A stretch of 64,000 bases of DNA from Flavobacteriales bacterium (lineage in GTDB: Bacteria; Bacteroidota; Bacteroidia; Flavobacteriales_D; Crocinitomicaceae), in NCBI GenBank assembly GCA_022361195.1, contig JAKSBJ010000078.1, positions 1 through 64,000 of the forward strand, given 5' to 3'. The stretch's first letter is position 1. Each line of letters starts with the position of its first letter. The notes beneath the pieces are model-generated. The model was not told the DNA's origin. It did not search any database and saw only the letters and a program-made list of their open reading frames with translations. Positions 17,314 to 25,102 of the stretch are shown here, piece by piece. A program made the translations under genes and the position numbers.

Positions 17314-18464
17314 AGTTTATCGGTCGCTTTTAATAAGGTGTCATTTTCTTTGGCAAAGCAAAAACGAACTACCTTATGGTCTGTTTTGTCACCATAAAAA
17401 ACTGAAACCGGAATGGTGGCTACACCATGTTCGTGTGTAATTCGTTTGGCAAATTCAACATCATTTTCATTCGAGATAGCCGAATAATCAAAAAGGCAAA
17501 AGTAAGTCCCCTGACAATTTAATGGCTTAAAACGTGATGCTTGCATGGCGTCTAAAAATAGATCCCTTTTTTCTTTGTAAAATGGTGTAACTTCTTGCCA
17601 GGCATTGGTTTGATTCATATATGTTGCTAAGGCATATTGAATGGTATTGTTGACACAAAAAACATTGAATTGATGAACCACCCTCAATTCTTCACTGAAG
17701 GTTTTTGGAGCTACACAATATCCTACTTTCCAACCAGTGGCATGAAAGGTTTTTCCAAAACTGTAGCAAACAAAACTTCGACTTCGGATGTAGTCATTTT
17801 TTAAAACGGACTGGTGTGTACCTTCAAATTGAATGTGCTCGTATACCTCATCACTCAGAACTAAAAGTTTGGGAAAATCCCTTAATAATTGTTCCAATTG
17901 TGCTAAATCACTTTCATCCCATACTGAGCCGCAAGGATTGTGGGGATTGTTAACGATGAGCATCCGACTTTTTGCCGTCAATTTTTCTCTCAATTCATCC
18001 CAATCAATTTTATAGGTAGGATGTTTAAGTTTTAAATGAACCGGAATTCCTTTGTTGAGCCGGATAGTAGGATCATAGCAATCGTAGGCGGGATCAAAAA
18101 GAATCACTTCATCACCTTCTTCAATCACGGCACTAATGGCACAATAAATGGCCTGTGTGGCTCCGGCAGTTACCGTAATTTCTGTTTCAGGATCAACTGA
18201 AATACCATGTTGTAGTTCAATTTTCTTTGCAATTGCCATTCGAAGATCTAAACGACCCGGCATAGGAGCGTATTGAACTTGATTTTTATCCAGTCCTTCC
18301 TTCACGAATTCTTTTAAGCGTGGATCGATTTCAAAATCAGGAAATCCTTGCGAAAGGTTAATAGCACCACATTCTTGTGCCAATTTTGACATAACAGCAA
18401 AAATGCTGACTTCAGTCTTTGGTAATTTGGACTGTATAAGTGTATTTGTGTTCTCGGTAAGCAT
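17301..18464 (-). CDS. ybdL: class I/II aminotransferase, YbdL-type methionine/glutamine transaminase
   Basis: 387 residues from ATG 18464 (MLTENTNTLIQSKLPKTEVS); the in-frame ATG 23 codons upstream adds a basic extension absent from the family. Hallmarks: INLSQGFPDFE, AGATQAIY, NNPHNPCGSVW (172-182), SDEVYEH, and the PLP-binding lysine Lys238 in SFGKTFHATGWKVGY. These fit YbdL/kynurenine-aminotransferase-like enzymes that transaminate methionine's keto acid (KMTB), using glutamine or aromatic amino acids. Overlap with the omega-amidase gene suggests a unit that makes KMTB transamination irreversible. Cytosolic. Exact substrate preference is inferred from context. Confidence 0.88.
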   Translation of the reverse strand: MLTENTNTLIQSKLPKTEVSIFAVMSKLAQECGAINLSQGFPDFEIDPRLKEFVKEGLDKNQVQYAPMPGRLDLRMAIAKKIELQHGISVDPETEITVTAGATQAIYCAISAVIEEGDEVILFDPAYDCYDPTIRLNKGIPVHLKLKHPTYKIDWDELREKLTAKSRMLIVNNPHNPCGSVWDESDLAQLEQLLRDFPKLLVLSDEVYEHIQFEGTHQSVLKNDYIRSRSFVCYSFGKTFHATGWKVGYCVAPKTFSEELRVVHQFNVFCVNNTIQYALATYMNQTNAWQEVTPFYKEKRDLFLDAMQASRFKPLNCQGTYFCLFDYSAISNENDVEFAKRITHEHGVATIPVSVFYGDKTDHKVVRFCFAKENDTLLKATDKLCRI

Positions 18465-18593
18465 TAAAGCCAAAATACAAATTCCTTTGGATTTTGAATT
18501 CAATAACTTCAGCTGGTGGGGAGGAATGCTCAAAAAAACACAAGTTATTTAGACTGATTCTAAATAATGTAGTGATTATTCATAAAAGCTGCT

Positions 18594-18601
18594 TAAATTT
18601 G
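18594..18601 (+). promoter_or_regulatory. -7 element TAAATTTG upstream of sufS
   Basis: A full TAnnTTTG match ends 10 nt before ATG 18612, so the leader would be only a few bases long. No TTG is seen at the -33 position. Confidence 0.45.
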
Positions 18602-18611
18602 TACGCTCGAC

Positions 18612-19832
18612 ATGATATTTGAAGTAGAAAAGATTAGAGAAGAGTTCCCGATCCTCAAGAGTCAGGTAGGGAAATATCCGTTAATTTATCTGGATAATGG
18701 GGCAACTTCTGAGAAGCCGCAATGTGTCATTGACCGTATTCAGAAGTATTACGAAGAGGAGAATGCAAACATTCATAGAGGTGTTCATCATTTGAGTCAA
18801 ATTTCAACAGATAATTACGAAAAAGCACGTAAGATTATTCAATCTTACTTAAATGCCCGATTTGATCACGAAATAATTTTTACCAAAGGAACCACTGATG
18901 GAATAAATTTGGTGGCAAGTAGTTTTGGAAAACTGTTGAAAGAGGGAGATGAGGTTCTAATTACTGAGATGGAGCATCATTCGAACATTGTTCCCTGGCA
19001 CATGTTGGTGGAAGAAAAAGGAATTGTGGTGAAATACATTCCTTTAAAACAAAATGGCGAGTTGGATTTGTCAACTTTGGATGAGCTGTTAACCGACCGA
19101 ACAAAACTTTTATCAATTACCCACATATCCAATTCGTTGGGAACCATTAACCCCATAAAAGAAGTCATTGAAAAAGCACATCAGAATGGTACAAAAGTAT
19201 TGATTGATGCTGCTCAATCTCTACAACATACTAAAGTAGATGTTCAAGAGTTAGACTGTGATTTATTGGTGTTTTCAGGGCATAAAGTTTTTGGACCAAC
19301 CGGAGTTGGAATCTTATACGGAAAAGAGGAGTTATTGAATGAGCTACCACCTTATCAGGGCGGAGGAGATATGATTAAGACGGTGAGTATGGAGCGAACA
19401 ACGTACAATGATTTGCCACATAAATTTGAAGCCGGAACACCAAATATTGTAGGAGGAATAGCACTCGGAACAGCTTTGGAATGGTTGTCGGGCTTTGATA
19501 TGGAACAAGTAGAGGCTTATGAGCACGAATTATTGCTTTACGCTACTAAACGAATCAAGGAAATTGAAGGAGTGAAGATTTATGGAGAGGCGGAACATAA
19601 AAGTGCAGTTTTATCCTTTTTAGTAGAGAACATTCATCCCTATGACATAGGCACTCTTTTAAATCAACAGGGAGTTGCTGTTCGTACAGGACACCATTGT
19701 ACGCAACCGATTATGGATTTTTATAGCATTCCTGGAACAATAAGAGCTTCATTTAGTTTTTATAATACCAAAGAAGAAATAGACCAATTTATTACAGCGC
19801 TTCAAAAGGCGGTAAATATGTTAGGAGCATGA
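18612..19832 (+). CDS. sufS: cysteine desulfurase SufS
   Basis: 406 residues, class V PLP aminotransferase fold, group II desulfurase. Visible: YLDNGATSEKPQ near the N-terminus, HHSNIVPWHML, the PLP lysine Lys225 in FSGHKVFGPTG, and the active-site Cys363 in RTGHHCTQPIM, in the short-loop context typical of SufS. It removes sulfur from cysteine and passes it to SufE for Fe-S cluster assembly in the cytosol. Its stop overlaps the sufE start by 4 nt (ATGA). sufB, sufC and sufD are not in the window; the upstream neighbour is divergent, so this is a separate sufS-sufE-DUF59 operon. Confidence 0.95.
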   Translation: MIFEVEKIREEFPILKSQVGKYPLIYLDNGATSEKPQCVIDRIQKYYEEENANIHRGVHHLSQISTDNYEKARKIIQSYLNARFDHEIIFTKGTTDGINLVASSFGKLLKEGDEVLITEMEHHSNIVPWHMLVEEKGIVVKYIPLKQNGELDLSTLDELLTDRTKLLSITHISNSLGTINPIKEVIEKAHQNGTKVLIDAAQSLQHTKVDVQELDCDLLVFSGHKVFGPTGVGILYGKEELLNELPPYQGGGDMIKTVSMERTTYNDLPHKFEAGTPNIVGGIALGTALEWLSGFDMEQVEAYEHELLLYATKRIKEIEGVKIYGEAEHKSAVLSFLVENIHPYDIGTLLNQQGVAVRTGHHCTQPIMDFYSIPGTIRASFSFYNTKEEIDQFITALQKAVNMLGA

Positions 19833-20248
19833 CAATAGCTGAAAGAGAATCGGAGTTGATTGATGAGTTTTCCTTCTATGAAGATTGGATGGAAAAGTAT
19901 GAGCATATCATTGAATTGGGAAAAAGTTTACCATTAATTAGCGAGGAGCATAAAAAGGATGAGAACATTATTAAAGGATGTCAGTCTACAGTATGGCTTC
20001 ATGCCGATTTGCAAGATGGTAAGGTAATTTTTACGGCAGATGCGGATGCAATTATTGCCAAAGGAATTATTGCAATGTTGGTTCAGGTGTTGAGTGGAAA
20101 CAGCCCACAAAATATCATAGATGCCAAATTAGATTTTATAAAGGAATTAGGCTTACAGGAACATTTGTCTCCAACTCGTTCAAACGGTTTGGTATCAATG
20201 GTTAAACAAATGAAAATGTACGCTCTTGGATTTAACATGAAGGCATGA
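19829..20248 (+). CDS. sufE: SufE sulfur-transfer protein
   Basis: 139 residues, normal SufE length. Catalytic Cys51 lies in IIKGCQSTVWLHA, and FIKELGLQEHLSPTRSNGL near the C-terminus is a family signature. It accepts persulfide from SufS and passes it on to the SufBCD scaffold. It overlaps sufS by 4 nt and the following DUF59 gene by 4 nt, so all three are probably translated in a coupled way from one transcript. Confidence 0.95.
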   Translation: MTIAERESELIDEFSFYEDWMEKYEHIIELGKSLPLISEEHKKDENIIKGCQSTVWLHADLQDGKVIFTADADAIIAKGIIAMLVQVLSGNSPQNIIDAKLDFIKELGLQEHLSPTRSNGLVSMVKQMKMYALGFNMKA

Positions 20249-20589
20249 TCGTTTCAAAAGAGGGAGATATGAATAAAGAAGAAGTAAAGGCCATGGAAAA
20301 TGCCATTATTTCCGCATTAAAGGAAATTTACGACCCCGAAATTCCGGTTGATATTTTTGAATTGGGATTGATTTACGAGGTGAAAATCGCCAAAGATGGA
20401 GCGGTTGATATTGATATGACACTTACTTCACCAAATTGTCCTGTTGCAGAGAGTTTGCCTGTTGATGTTAAAAATAAGGTAGAAGGTGTTCCGGGAGTTA
20501 CTTCAGCTAAAGTCAACATTGTTTTTGATCCGCCGTGGGACAAAGATATGATGAGTGAAGAGGCTCAATTAGAACTTGGTTTTTTGTAA
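20245..20589 (+). CDS. DUF59/MIP18-family Fe-S assembly protein (SufT-like)
   Basis: 114 residues from ATG 20245, overlapping the sufE stop; an internal ATG at 20269 (MNKEEVKAMEN) follows a GGGAGAT tract and may be the true start, giving 106 residues. Family features: YDPEIPVDIFELGLIYEV, DMTLTSPNCPVAESLP with the conserved Cys, and VNIVFDPPWDKDMMSEEAQLELG. DUF59 proteins act late in cytosolic Fe-S assembly, probably in cluster transfer to targets. The position in the suf operon supports this. Confidence 0.92.
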   Translation: MIVSKEGDMNKEEVKAMENAIISALKEIYDPEIPVDIFELGLIYEVKIAKDGAVDIDMTLTSPNCPVAESLPVDVKNKVEGVPGVTSAKVNIVFDPPWDKDMMSEEAQLELGFL

Positions 20590-20641
20590 GTCGCTGAACC
20601 TTTTATATCTTACGGTCGTTTCATAACTAAATTTTGAGGTG

Positions 20642-21127
20642 ATGAAAAAGACATTAAAGACCGTATTATTCCTTTTTACTTTTATCCTTTTAAATGGTTT
20701 TGAGCTTAAGGCTTCTGACACGGCTAATTTTTGGAATTATGCTAAGAATTTTGAGGCGGGTCAAAAAGAAACTGTTGAACGTGAGTGGGGAAGAGAAAAC
20801 ATCATTTATCTTGGAATGATGGATTGGAAAACGCCCAGTGGTAAAACTGTCCATCTAAGAATAATTACCTCATACCGACAGATCACCAAAGCAAATGGAT
20901 TCAATGACCAAAGTGTTTTGGCACTGGTAAAAACCAATAACGAACTCATTAAAATTTACGATATGGTTAAGCGTCAAAACTTACCCATTGAAATACGAGA
21001 TAACCAATTGGTTTATAAACCCGAATCGGATGAGATATTGGCAACATTGCCCGTTAAATTTTCACAGCGCTTTTGCGTTACCGGCCTCAATTGCTTTAAT
21101 GAAATTTATGCTTTAAGGTATAACTGA
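20642..21127 (+). CDS. small secreted hypothetical protein
   Basis: 161 residues from ATG 20642 (a GTG immediately before it is in frame). A signal peptide is clear (MKKTLKTVLFLFTFILLNGF, cleavage probably near KAS). The mature part is charged with no repeats; two cysteines near the C-terminus (RFCVTGLNCFNE) may form a disulfide, which fits a periplasmic or extracellular location. I do not recognise the family. It lies 52 bp after the suf operon without a terminator between, so read-through is possible. It converges on the lipoprotein gene 2 bp away. Confidence 0.8.
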   Translation: MKKTLKTVLFLFTFILLNGFELKASDTANFWNYAKNFEAGQKETVEREWGRENIIYLGMMDWKTPSGKTVHLRIITSYRQITKANGFNDQSVLALVKTNNELIKIYDMVKRQNLPIEIRDNQLVYKPESDEILATLPVKFSQRFCVTGLNCFNEIYALRYN

Positions 21128-21129
21128 TT

Positions 21130-21555
21130 CTAGTTCTCCCAGCTATCAATAATAAGTCCGGAATCGTCTTTTAAGAAAATGGTTTCTTTGGAATCGTTGA
21201 TGGTGATTCCAAGCGAAACTGCAGTCCATGAGAGTACTTCACCACTTTCAATATTTGCCGATGAAGAAATTGTAAAAATATTTGGATTTTCTTCATCCCC
21301 AATAATCCATCCACCAATATCCTGAGTGGTCTCCATGGTGTTTTTTATACTAACCGATTCTGAGAAATCGGGATACGCAATAACCTGTTGAATAAAAACT
21401 TTTCCCGTATCAGTTGGATAGTTGCAAGAACCATCATCCTTTTCTGCCGAAGAATCATAGTTCAAAGCATTTTCATCCATACAACCCTTTTTCTTACAGC
21501 TTTGAATGCTAATGGCCAAAAAGAAAATTCCAATTAAATAAAAGCCTGTTTTCAT
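21130..21555 (-). CDS. lipoprotein with lamin-tail-like domain
   Basis: 141 residues. The signal peptide ends in a lipobox-like IQSC (Cys20) followed by KKKG, so a lipoprotein is expected. Right after it, GCMDENALNYDSSAEKDDGS matches the short Cys-bounded motif that precedes adhesion domains in many Bacteroidota surface proteins. The remaining ~85 residues (VIAYPDFSESVSIKN, IGGWIIGDEENPNIFTI, INDSKETIFLKDDSGLIIDS) follow the lamin-tail domain pattern. Function unknown; ligand binding at the cell envelope is an inference. Confidence 0.82.
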   Translation of the reverse strand: MKTGFYLIGIFFLAISIQSCKKKGCMDENALNYDSSAEKDDGSCNYPTDTGKVFIQQVIAYPDFSESVSIKNTMETTQDIGGWIIGDEENPNIFTISSSANIESGEVLSWTAVSLGITINDSKETIFLKDDSGLIIDSWEN

Positions 21556-21642
21556 CTTTCTTTATTTTACGATACGTTTCGTTAAAAATTGTGGGTCATT
21601 TCATTTTAACTTCAGAAAAATGAAATGGTCTCAACCGTAAAG

Positions 21643-22380
21643 TTATCGTGTTAAAACGATATAATCCTGAAGCAGAGTCTTTAAAAATGTTAACTTCTTT
21701 TGAGGAACCTCAGGAAGTTTTAATTCTTCTGCTGCCCGAATGGCTAATTCACGAATAAGTTGTTTATGCGGTTCGTTAGGATACTTTTTTACTCTGTTAA
21801 TGGCATTTTTAATCAGAATCATATCCTCGTCGGTAAACTTTGAAACACCCAAATAAGTCGGTTCATGTTTACTACGATCTTTAATGTTAAGAATATCTCG
21901 AATCGAATAAACTTGTTGTGGTTTGTTACGAACGATGGCAGTTTGAGCCAAAATATCACCCAGTCGCTGTCCTTTTTCGGTAGTGGCAATAAACATAGCC
22001 GCAATAGATCCCGCTGAAAACCAAAAGTCAACAATTTTAAATGCCCAACGCATGGTGTAATCATTGATGTTGGCATTTTCACCATTGAGCTTTACTACTC
22101 TTATTCCAAGAGCTAGTTTACCTACTGTTTGTCCCTTTAGGAGGTATTCCATGAACAAACTGTAAAACATTACCGGTAGCATCAAAACATAAAAGATTAC
22201 TGCCATCATGTTAAAATCGTAAGTGCTAAACCCAAAGGAAATGCAAACAAATAAAACAATCCAGAAATACACCAACAGAATCAATAAATCCAAGAAAAGA
22301 GCAATCCCCCTGCTTGCAACAGAAGCGGCGTCATATTCGATAGAAATATTATGCGATGTTACTATGTCAACTTTCTTCAT
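21643..22380 (-). CDS. RDD-family membrane protein
   Basis: 245 residues. Three hydrophobic segments lie in the first ~150 residues. RDD-type residues are seen in ASRGIALFLDLLILL (Arg, Asp) and GQRLGDILAQTAIV (Arg, Asp). A cytosolic C-terminal ~95 residues (FTDEDMILIKNAINRVKKYP) is helical and charged. RDD proteins are inner-membrane proteins, some reported as ion exchangers; here the function is not determined. Diverges from the acidic 119-residue gene. Confidence 0.88.
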   Translation of the reverse strand: MKKVDIVTSHNISIEYDAASVASRGIALFLDLLILLVYFWIVLFVCISFGFSTYDFNMMAVIFYVLMLPVMFYSLFMEYLLKGQTVGKLALGIRVVKLNGENANINDYTMRWAFKIVDFWFSAGSIAAMFIATTEKGQRLGDILAQTAIVRNKPQQVYSIRDILNIKDRSKHEPTYLGVSKFTDEDMILIKNAINRVKKYPNEPHKQLIRELAIRAAEELKLPEVPQKKLTFLKTLLQDYIVLTR

Positions 22381-22458
22381 ACCAATTCGGCTGAAAGGTG
22401 AAAATACAAAAAAGACAAATAATTAAAACCTACTTCTTTAAATATTGGCTTAAATATT

Positions 22459-22466
22459 TACTTTTG
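22459..22466 (+). promoter_or_regulatory. -7 element TACTTTTG
   Basis: A full TAnnTTTG match 15 nt before ATG 22482. A TTG at 22445-22447 is only 11 nt upstream, too close for a standard -33 box. Confidence 0.4.
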
Positions 22467-22481
22467 GGAAAAATTTAAAAA

Positions 22482-22841
22482 ATGGTAAGAGAAGAGTCAA
22501 ATGCAAAAATAGATGCCCTTTTGGCAAGTTTAGAAAAAGGCTTTGATGGCGAAAAATTGGTGCCGTCATTGATGGACTTGAGAGAAGATGCTTTGCAGGA
22601 TGAAGATCCTTTATTAGCTAAAGTACTTCGTTTATCTTCTGAATACATTACAGAAGAAGGTTGTTTTGACCATACCGTAGAGAAGGAAGAAGATGAAGAA
22701 GGTGAAGAGTATTTGTTGGAGCCTGGAACAGATGCTGAAAATCTTTCTTATTTGTTACAGTTAATCAAAAAAGCGGATAACAAATTCAATCGGGAAGAAA
22801 TTAAGGAAATGAGAACTTTCCTTAAGCAAAAGCTATACTAA
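22482..22841 (+). CDS. acidic cytosolic hypothetical protein
   Basis: 119 residues with no signal peptide or membrane segment. It is strongly acidic, with a DHTVEKEEDEEGEEYLLEPG patch near the middle, and predicted helical on both sides (EESNAKIDALLASLEKGFDG and NREEIKEMRTFLKQKLY). I do not recognise a family. It is monocistronic: a promoter element lies upstream and a strong terminator (22864-22895) follows. Confidence 0.82.
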   Translation: MVREESNAKIDALLASLEKGFDGEKLVPSLMDLREDALQDEDPLLAKVLRLSSEYITEEGCFDHTVEKEEDEEGEEYLLEPGTDAENLSYLLQLIKKADNKFNREEIKEMRTFLKQKLY

Positions 22842-22863
22842 GAAAAGACAATTAAAAGCATAA

Positions 22864-22895
22864 AAAAAGAGGAGTGAATTTTCACTCCTCTTTTT
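22864..22895. terminator. bidirectional intrinsic terminator
   Basis: Perfect stem GAGGAGTGA / TCACTCCTC, extended by A/T pairs, with a T tract on both strands. It separates the acidic gene from the convergent lipoprotein gene. Confidence 0.9.
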
Positions 22896-22919
22896 TATTG
22901 TCTATAATTTTTTGGTCGA

Positions 22920-23495
22920 CTAAGATGCAGCTCCTGTACATTGTTTTGCTGATCGGATTGTCTTTTCCATATCTTCAATAATTGGCTTGAGACTTCCATC
23001 TTCATGACTTCTCAATACGTAAGTATAACCATCAACTACGGTTTCTCCATAGCAATGGTAAGAAGGTTTTCCACCCAATCCTTCATGCAAAGTTCGTTTG
23101 TACATGATGATTCCTGGCTCGTCAATGATGTACTCAATGTTAAAAATGGTTTGCAAATCATCCAAACGCTTCTTCTCATTTACAACCTTTTCTTTTTCTT
23201 TTCCGAAATCCTCAATGATCAAATGAAAACGACTTCCGATTTTCACATTCCACAAGTAGTCTCCATCTTCGTGTTCAATAGAAGGTTCTATGGAAGCTCC
23301 GGTTGACGAAGCGACTTCAGGAAGCATGATACACATGTTTAATCCGTTATCTTTCAATGAAATTTCATTCATATCCGCAAAATCCAACTCCACCACTGTA
23401 GAATCACTTCCGTCCGATTCAACCGCTTCTTCGCCACCACAGGCAGTTAGAGAAAGGGTTGCAAACAACACGATTAAATGAAATACCTTTTTCAT
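22920..23495 (-). CDS. lipoprotein of unknown function
   Basis: 191 residues. The signal peptide MKKVFHLIVLFATLSLTACG has a good lipobox (LTAC, Cys19). A short acidic linker (GEEAVESDGSDSTVVELDFA) precedes a compact domain (MCIMLPEVASSTGASIEPS, LWNVKIGSRFHLIIEDFG, YHCYGETVVDGYTYVLRS). I do not recognise the domain. The Gly after Cys does not suggest a surface-export signal strongly, so either face of the periplasm is possible. Confidence 0.85.
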   Translation of the reverse strand: MKKVFHLIVLFATLSLTACGGEEAVESDGSDSTVVELDFADMNEISLKDNGLNMCIMLPEVASSTGASIEPSIEHEDGDYLWNVKIGSRFHLIIEDFGKEKEKVVNEKKRLDDLQTIFNIEYIIDEPGIIMYKRTLHEGLGGKPSYHCYGETVVDGYTYVLRSHEDGSLKPIIEDMEKTIRSAKQCTGAAS

Positions 23496-23630
23496 GTCTG
23501 GTTTTTTGAACTTTAAGCCTCGCCGAAGGCGTTAATTTATTATCACAAAGTAAAGAAAAAAATGGTATCTAAATCATATAAAACTTAAAAAAGCACTATC
23601 TATCAATCGGTATAGCGTTCTTTTTTTGTG

Positions 23631-23638
23631 TAAATTTG
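23631..23638 (+). promoter_or_regulatory. -7 element TAAATTTG upstream of the PTPS gene
   Basis: A full TAnnTTTG match, 26 nt before ATG 23665. The preceding T-rich stretch holds a TTG too close for a standard -33 box. Confidence 0.4.
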
Positions 23639-23664
23639 GTCTAAGATAAAGCTCCTTTTGGTTG

Positions 23665-24075
23665 ATGAAAATATCTGTTTGTCGTAAAGCTCATTTTAAT
23701 GCCGCACATCGTTTGTACAATCCTGCTTGGGATATGGCAAAAAACGATGCTGTTTTTGGTCTTTGTAATAATCCTAACTTTCATGGACACAATTATAAAT
23801 TAGAGGTTTGGGTAAAAGGAGAAATAGATCCTGAAACAGGTTATGTCATTGACATGAAAGATCTCAAAGAGTTAATAAAAACGGAAATTGAAGATCGGTT
23901 TGATCACAAAAACCTGAATTTGGACACGGAGGAGTTCAAAGAACTTAATCCAACTGCCGAAAACATCTGTTACGTAATTTGGACCATTTTGCGTGAAAAG
24001 TTGAATTCGAAATTTGAATTAAAAATCCGCCTGGAGGAAACCGAACGTAACATTGTTGAGTATTCGGGGGAGTAA
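23665..24075 (+). CDS. 6-pyruvoyl-tetrahydropterin synthase family protein (PTPS-II-like)
   Basis: 136 residues from ATG 23665; a TTG one codon upstream is less likely. Zinc ligands are His15 (NAAHRL), His40 and His42 (FHGHNY); catalytic Cys34 lies in GLCNNPNFHGHNY. The Cys-x5-His-Gly-His spacing is that of PTPS-II (eukaryotic-type BH4 pathway), whereas queuosine QueD has Cys-x3-HGH. LEETERNIVEYSGE carries the conserved pterin-binding Glu. Expected substrate: dihydroneopterin triphosphate; cytosolic. Databases often label such Bacteroidota proteins as QueD. No queC or queE is nearby. It is monocistronic, ending 1 bp before the convergent YD-repeat gene. Confidence 0.88.
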   Translation: MKISVCRKAHFNAAHRLYNPAWDMAKNDAVFGLCNNPNFHGHNYKLEVWVKGEIDPETGYVIDMKDLKELIKTEIEDRFDHKNLNLDTEEFKELNPTAENICYVIWTILREKLNSKFELKIRLEETERNIVEYSGE

Positions 24076-24076
24076 A

Positions 24077-24967
24077 TTACCCAGGATAATAATTGTATTC
24101 CGAGAATTTCAGGATTGTTAAAAAGTTATTCGCTACTTCCCGGCGAATGATGGCTTTTAAGGATTGATTTTCTGATCTGTAAACCAGCTGATACTCTCTT
24201 GTGTAATCTTCATTTTTATATTCCCGAATAGCTAAAACATTCCCAAAAGAATCATAGTCGTACTCGTACTTATTGGTTTTGCGACTCACCATTTTGGACA
24301 GGGAACTTTTTTCGGTTAAACGCCCTTGTTTATCGTATAAATAAGAAGTTTCCGTACGTCCCGATCCATTTTTGAGATTTGCCTCCTGCCGAAGTAACTT
24401 TTGTTTTTCGTTTAGGTGAAAAAATTCCTCTTTATAACCAATTCCAGCCTGGTTCAAATACACCTTTTTGTAGAGAATCGGGGATAGTTCGACGTATTCA
24501 AAATTCTCTTCACTTACCAATTCAGCTGCATCTAAATCAAATGTAGTTCTTTCTGATCCTTTAAAACGCTGTTGAAAGTAGGAGTTTTTTAACGTTCGTC
24601 CCTTTTCATCATACTTAAAAGTATAGTAGTGATAACCGTATTTATCCTGCTTTAGGGCAGAAGATAGCCGTGATTGTTGGTTGTAATGATATTGGATAGA
24701 TATCGTGTCATGAAGTGGGTTTTTCTCTTCCAAAGTCAAATTACCATTTTGGTCAAACTCATAGTAAATGTAATGAGAAGTTGGACGAATGTAATCCAGT
24801 TCAGCCTTGGTGGTATATTCTCCCCGCATTGAACGAATTCCGGCCTTTTTTACAAATTGAGGATTGAAATAGGGTTTATCACCAAAAATCTCTCCCGATT
24901 CGTTCAAAAACACTTGTGCGTGTAATGAAAGAGACAAAAATACTATTGAGAAAAGAATAAAACGCAT
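24077..24967 (-). CDS. secreted YD-repeat-like protein
   Basis: 296 residues with a signal peptide (MRFILFSIVFLSLSLHAQ). The body has short repeats of the RHS/YD type: YYEFDQNGNLTLEE, FKYDEKGRTLKN, YLYDKQGRLTEKS, YEYDYDSFGNVLAIRE. Each has Tyr-x-Tyr/Phe-Asp-x-x-Gly-x-hydrophobic, the YD hairpin. Unlike true RHS toxins it is short and has no core DPxG motif or toxin tip, so it is probably a small periplasmic or surface beta-rich protein. Function unknown. Confidence 0.8.
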   Translation of the reverse strand: MRFILFSIVFLSLSLHAQVFLNESGEIFGDKPYFNPQFVKKAGIRSMRGEYTTKAELDYIRPTSHYIYYEFDQNGNLTLEEKNPLHDTISIQYHYNQQSRLSSALKQDKYGYHYYTFKYDEKGRTLKNSYFQQRFKGSERTTFDLDAAELVSEENFEYVELSPILYKKVYLNQAGIGYKEEFFHLNEKQKLLRQEANLKNGSGRTETSYLYDKQGRLTEKSSLSKMVSRKTNKYEYDYDSFGNVLAIREYKNEDYTREYQLVYRSENQSLKAIIRREVANNFLTILKFSEYNYYPG

Positions 24968-25088
24968 CCAACTACAAATGAAGAACGAAAAAAGATATCA
25001 TTTTCTTGTTTAAGGTTGATTTCGTCAACATTCCTTTGCTCATAAAGCACAATTCGTACCGTAAAATAAATATTGGACTCAAATTTGA

Positions 25089-25096
25089 TACATTTG
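25089..25096 (+). promoter_or_regulatory. -7 element TACATTTG, near-leaderless
   Basis: A full TAnnTTTG match ending 6 nt before ATG 25103, so transcription should start at or within a base or two of the start codon. It lies downstream of an in-frame TTG at 25073, which excludes that start if the promoter is used. Confidence 0.45.
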
Positions 25097-25102
25097 TGCA
25101 TC

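Noticed and set aside
24077-24967. RHS/YD polymorphic toxin
   Set aside because: Too short, no core-associated motif, no toxin tip and no immunity gene.
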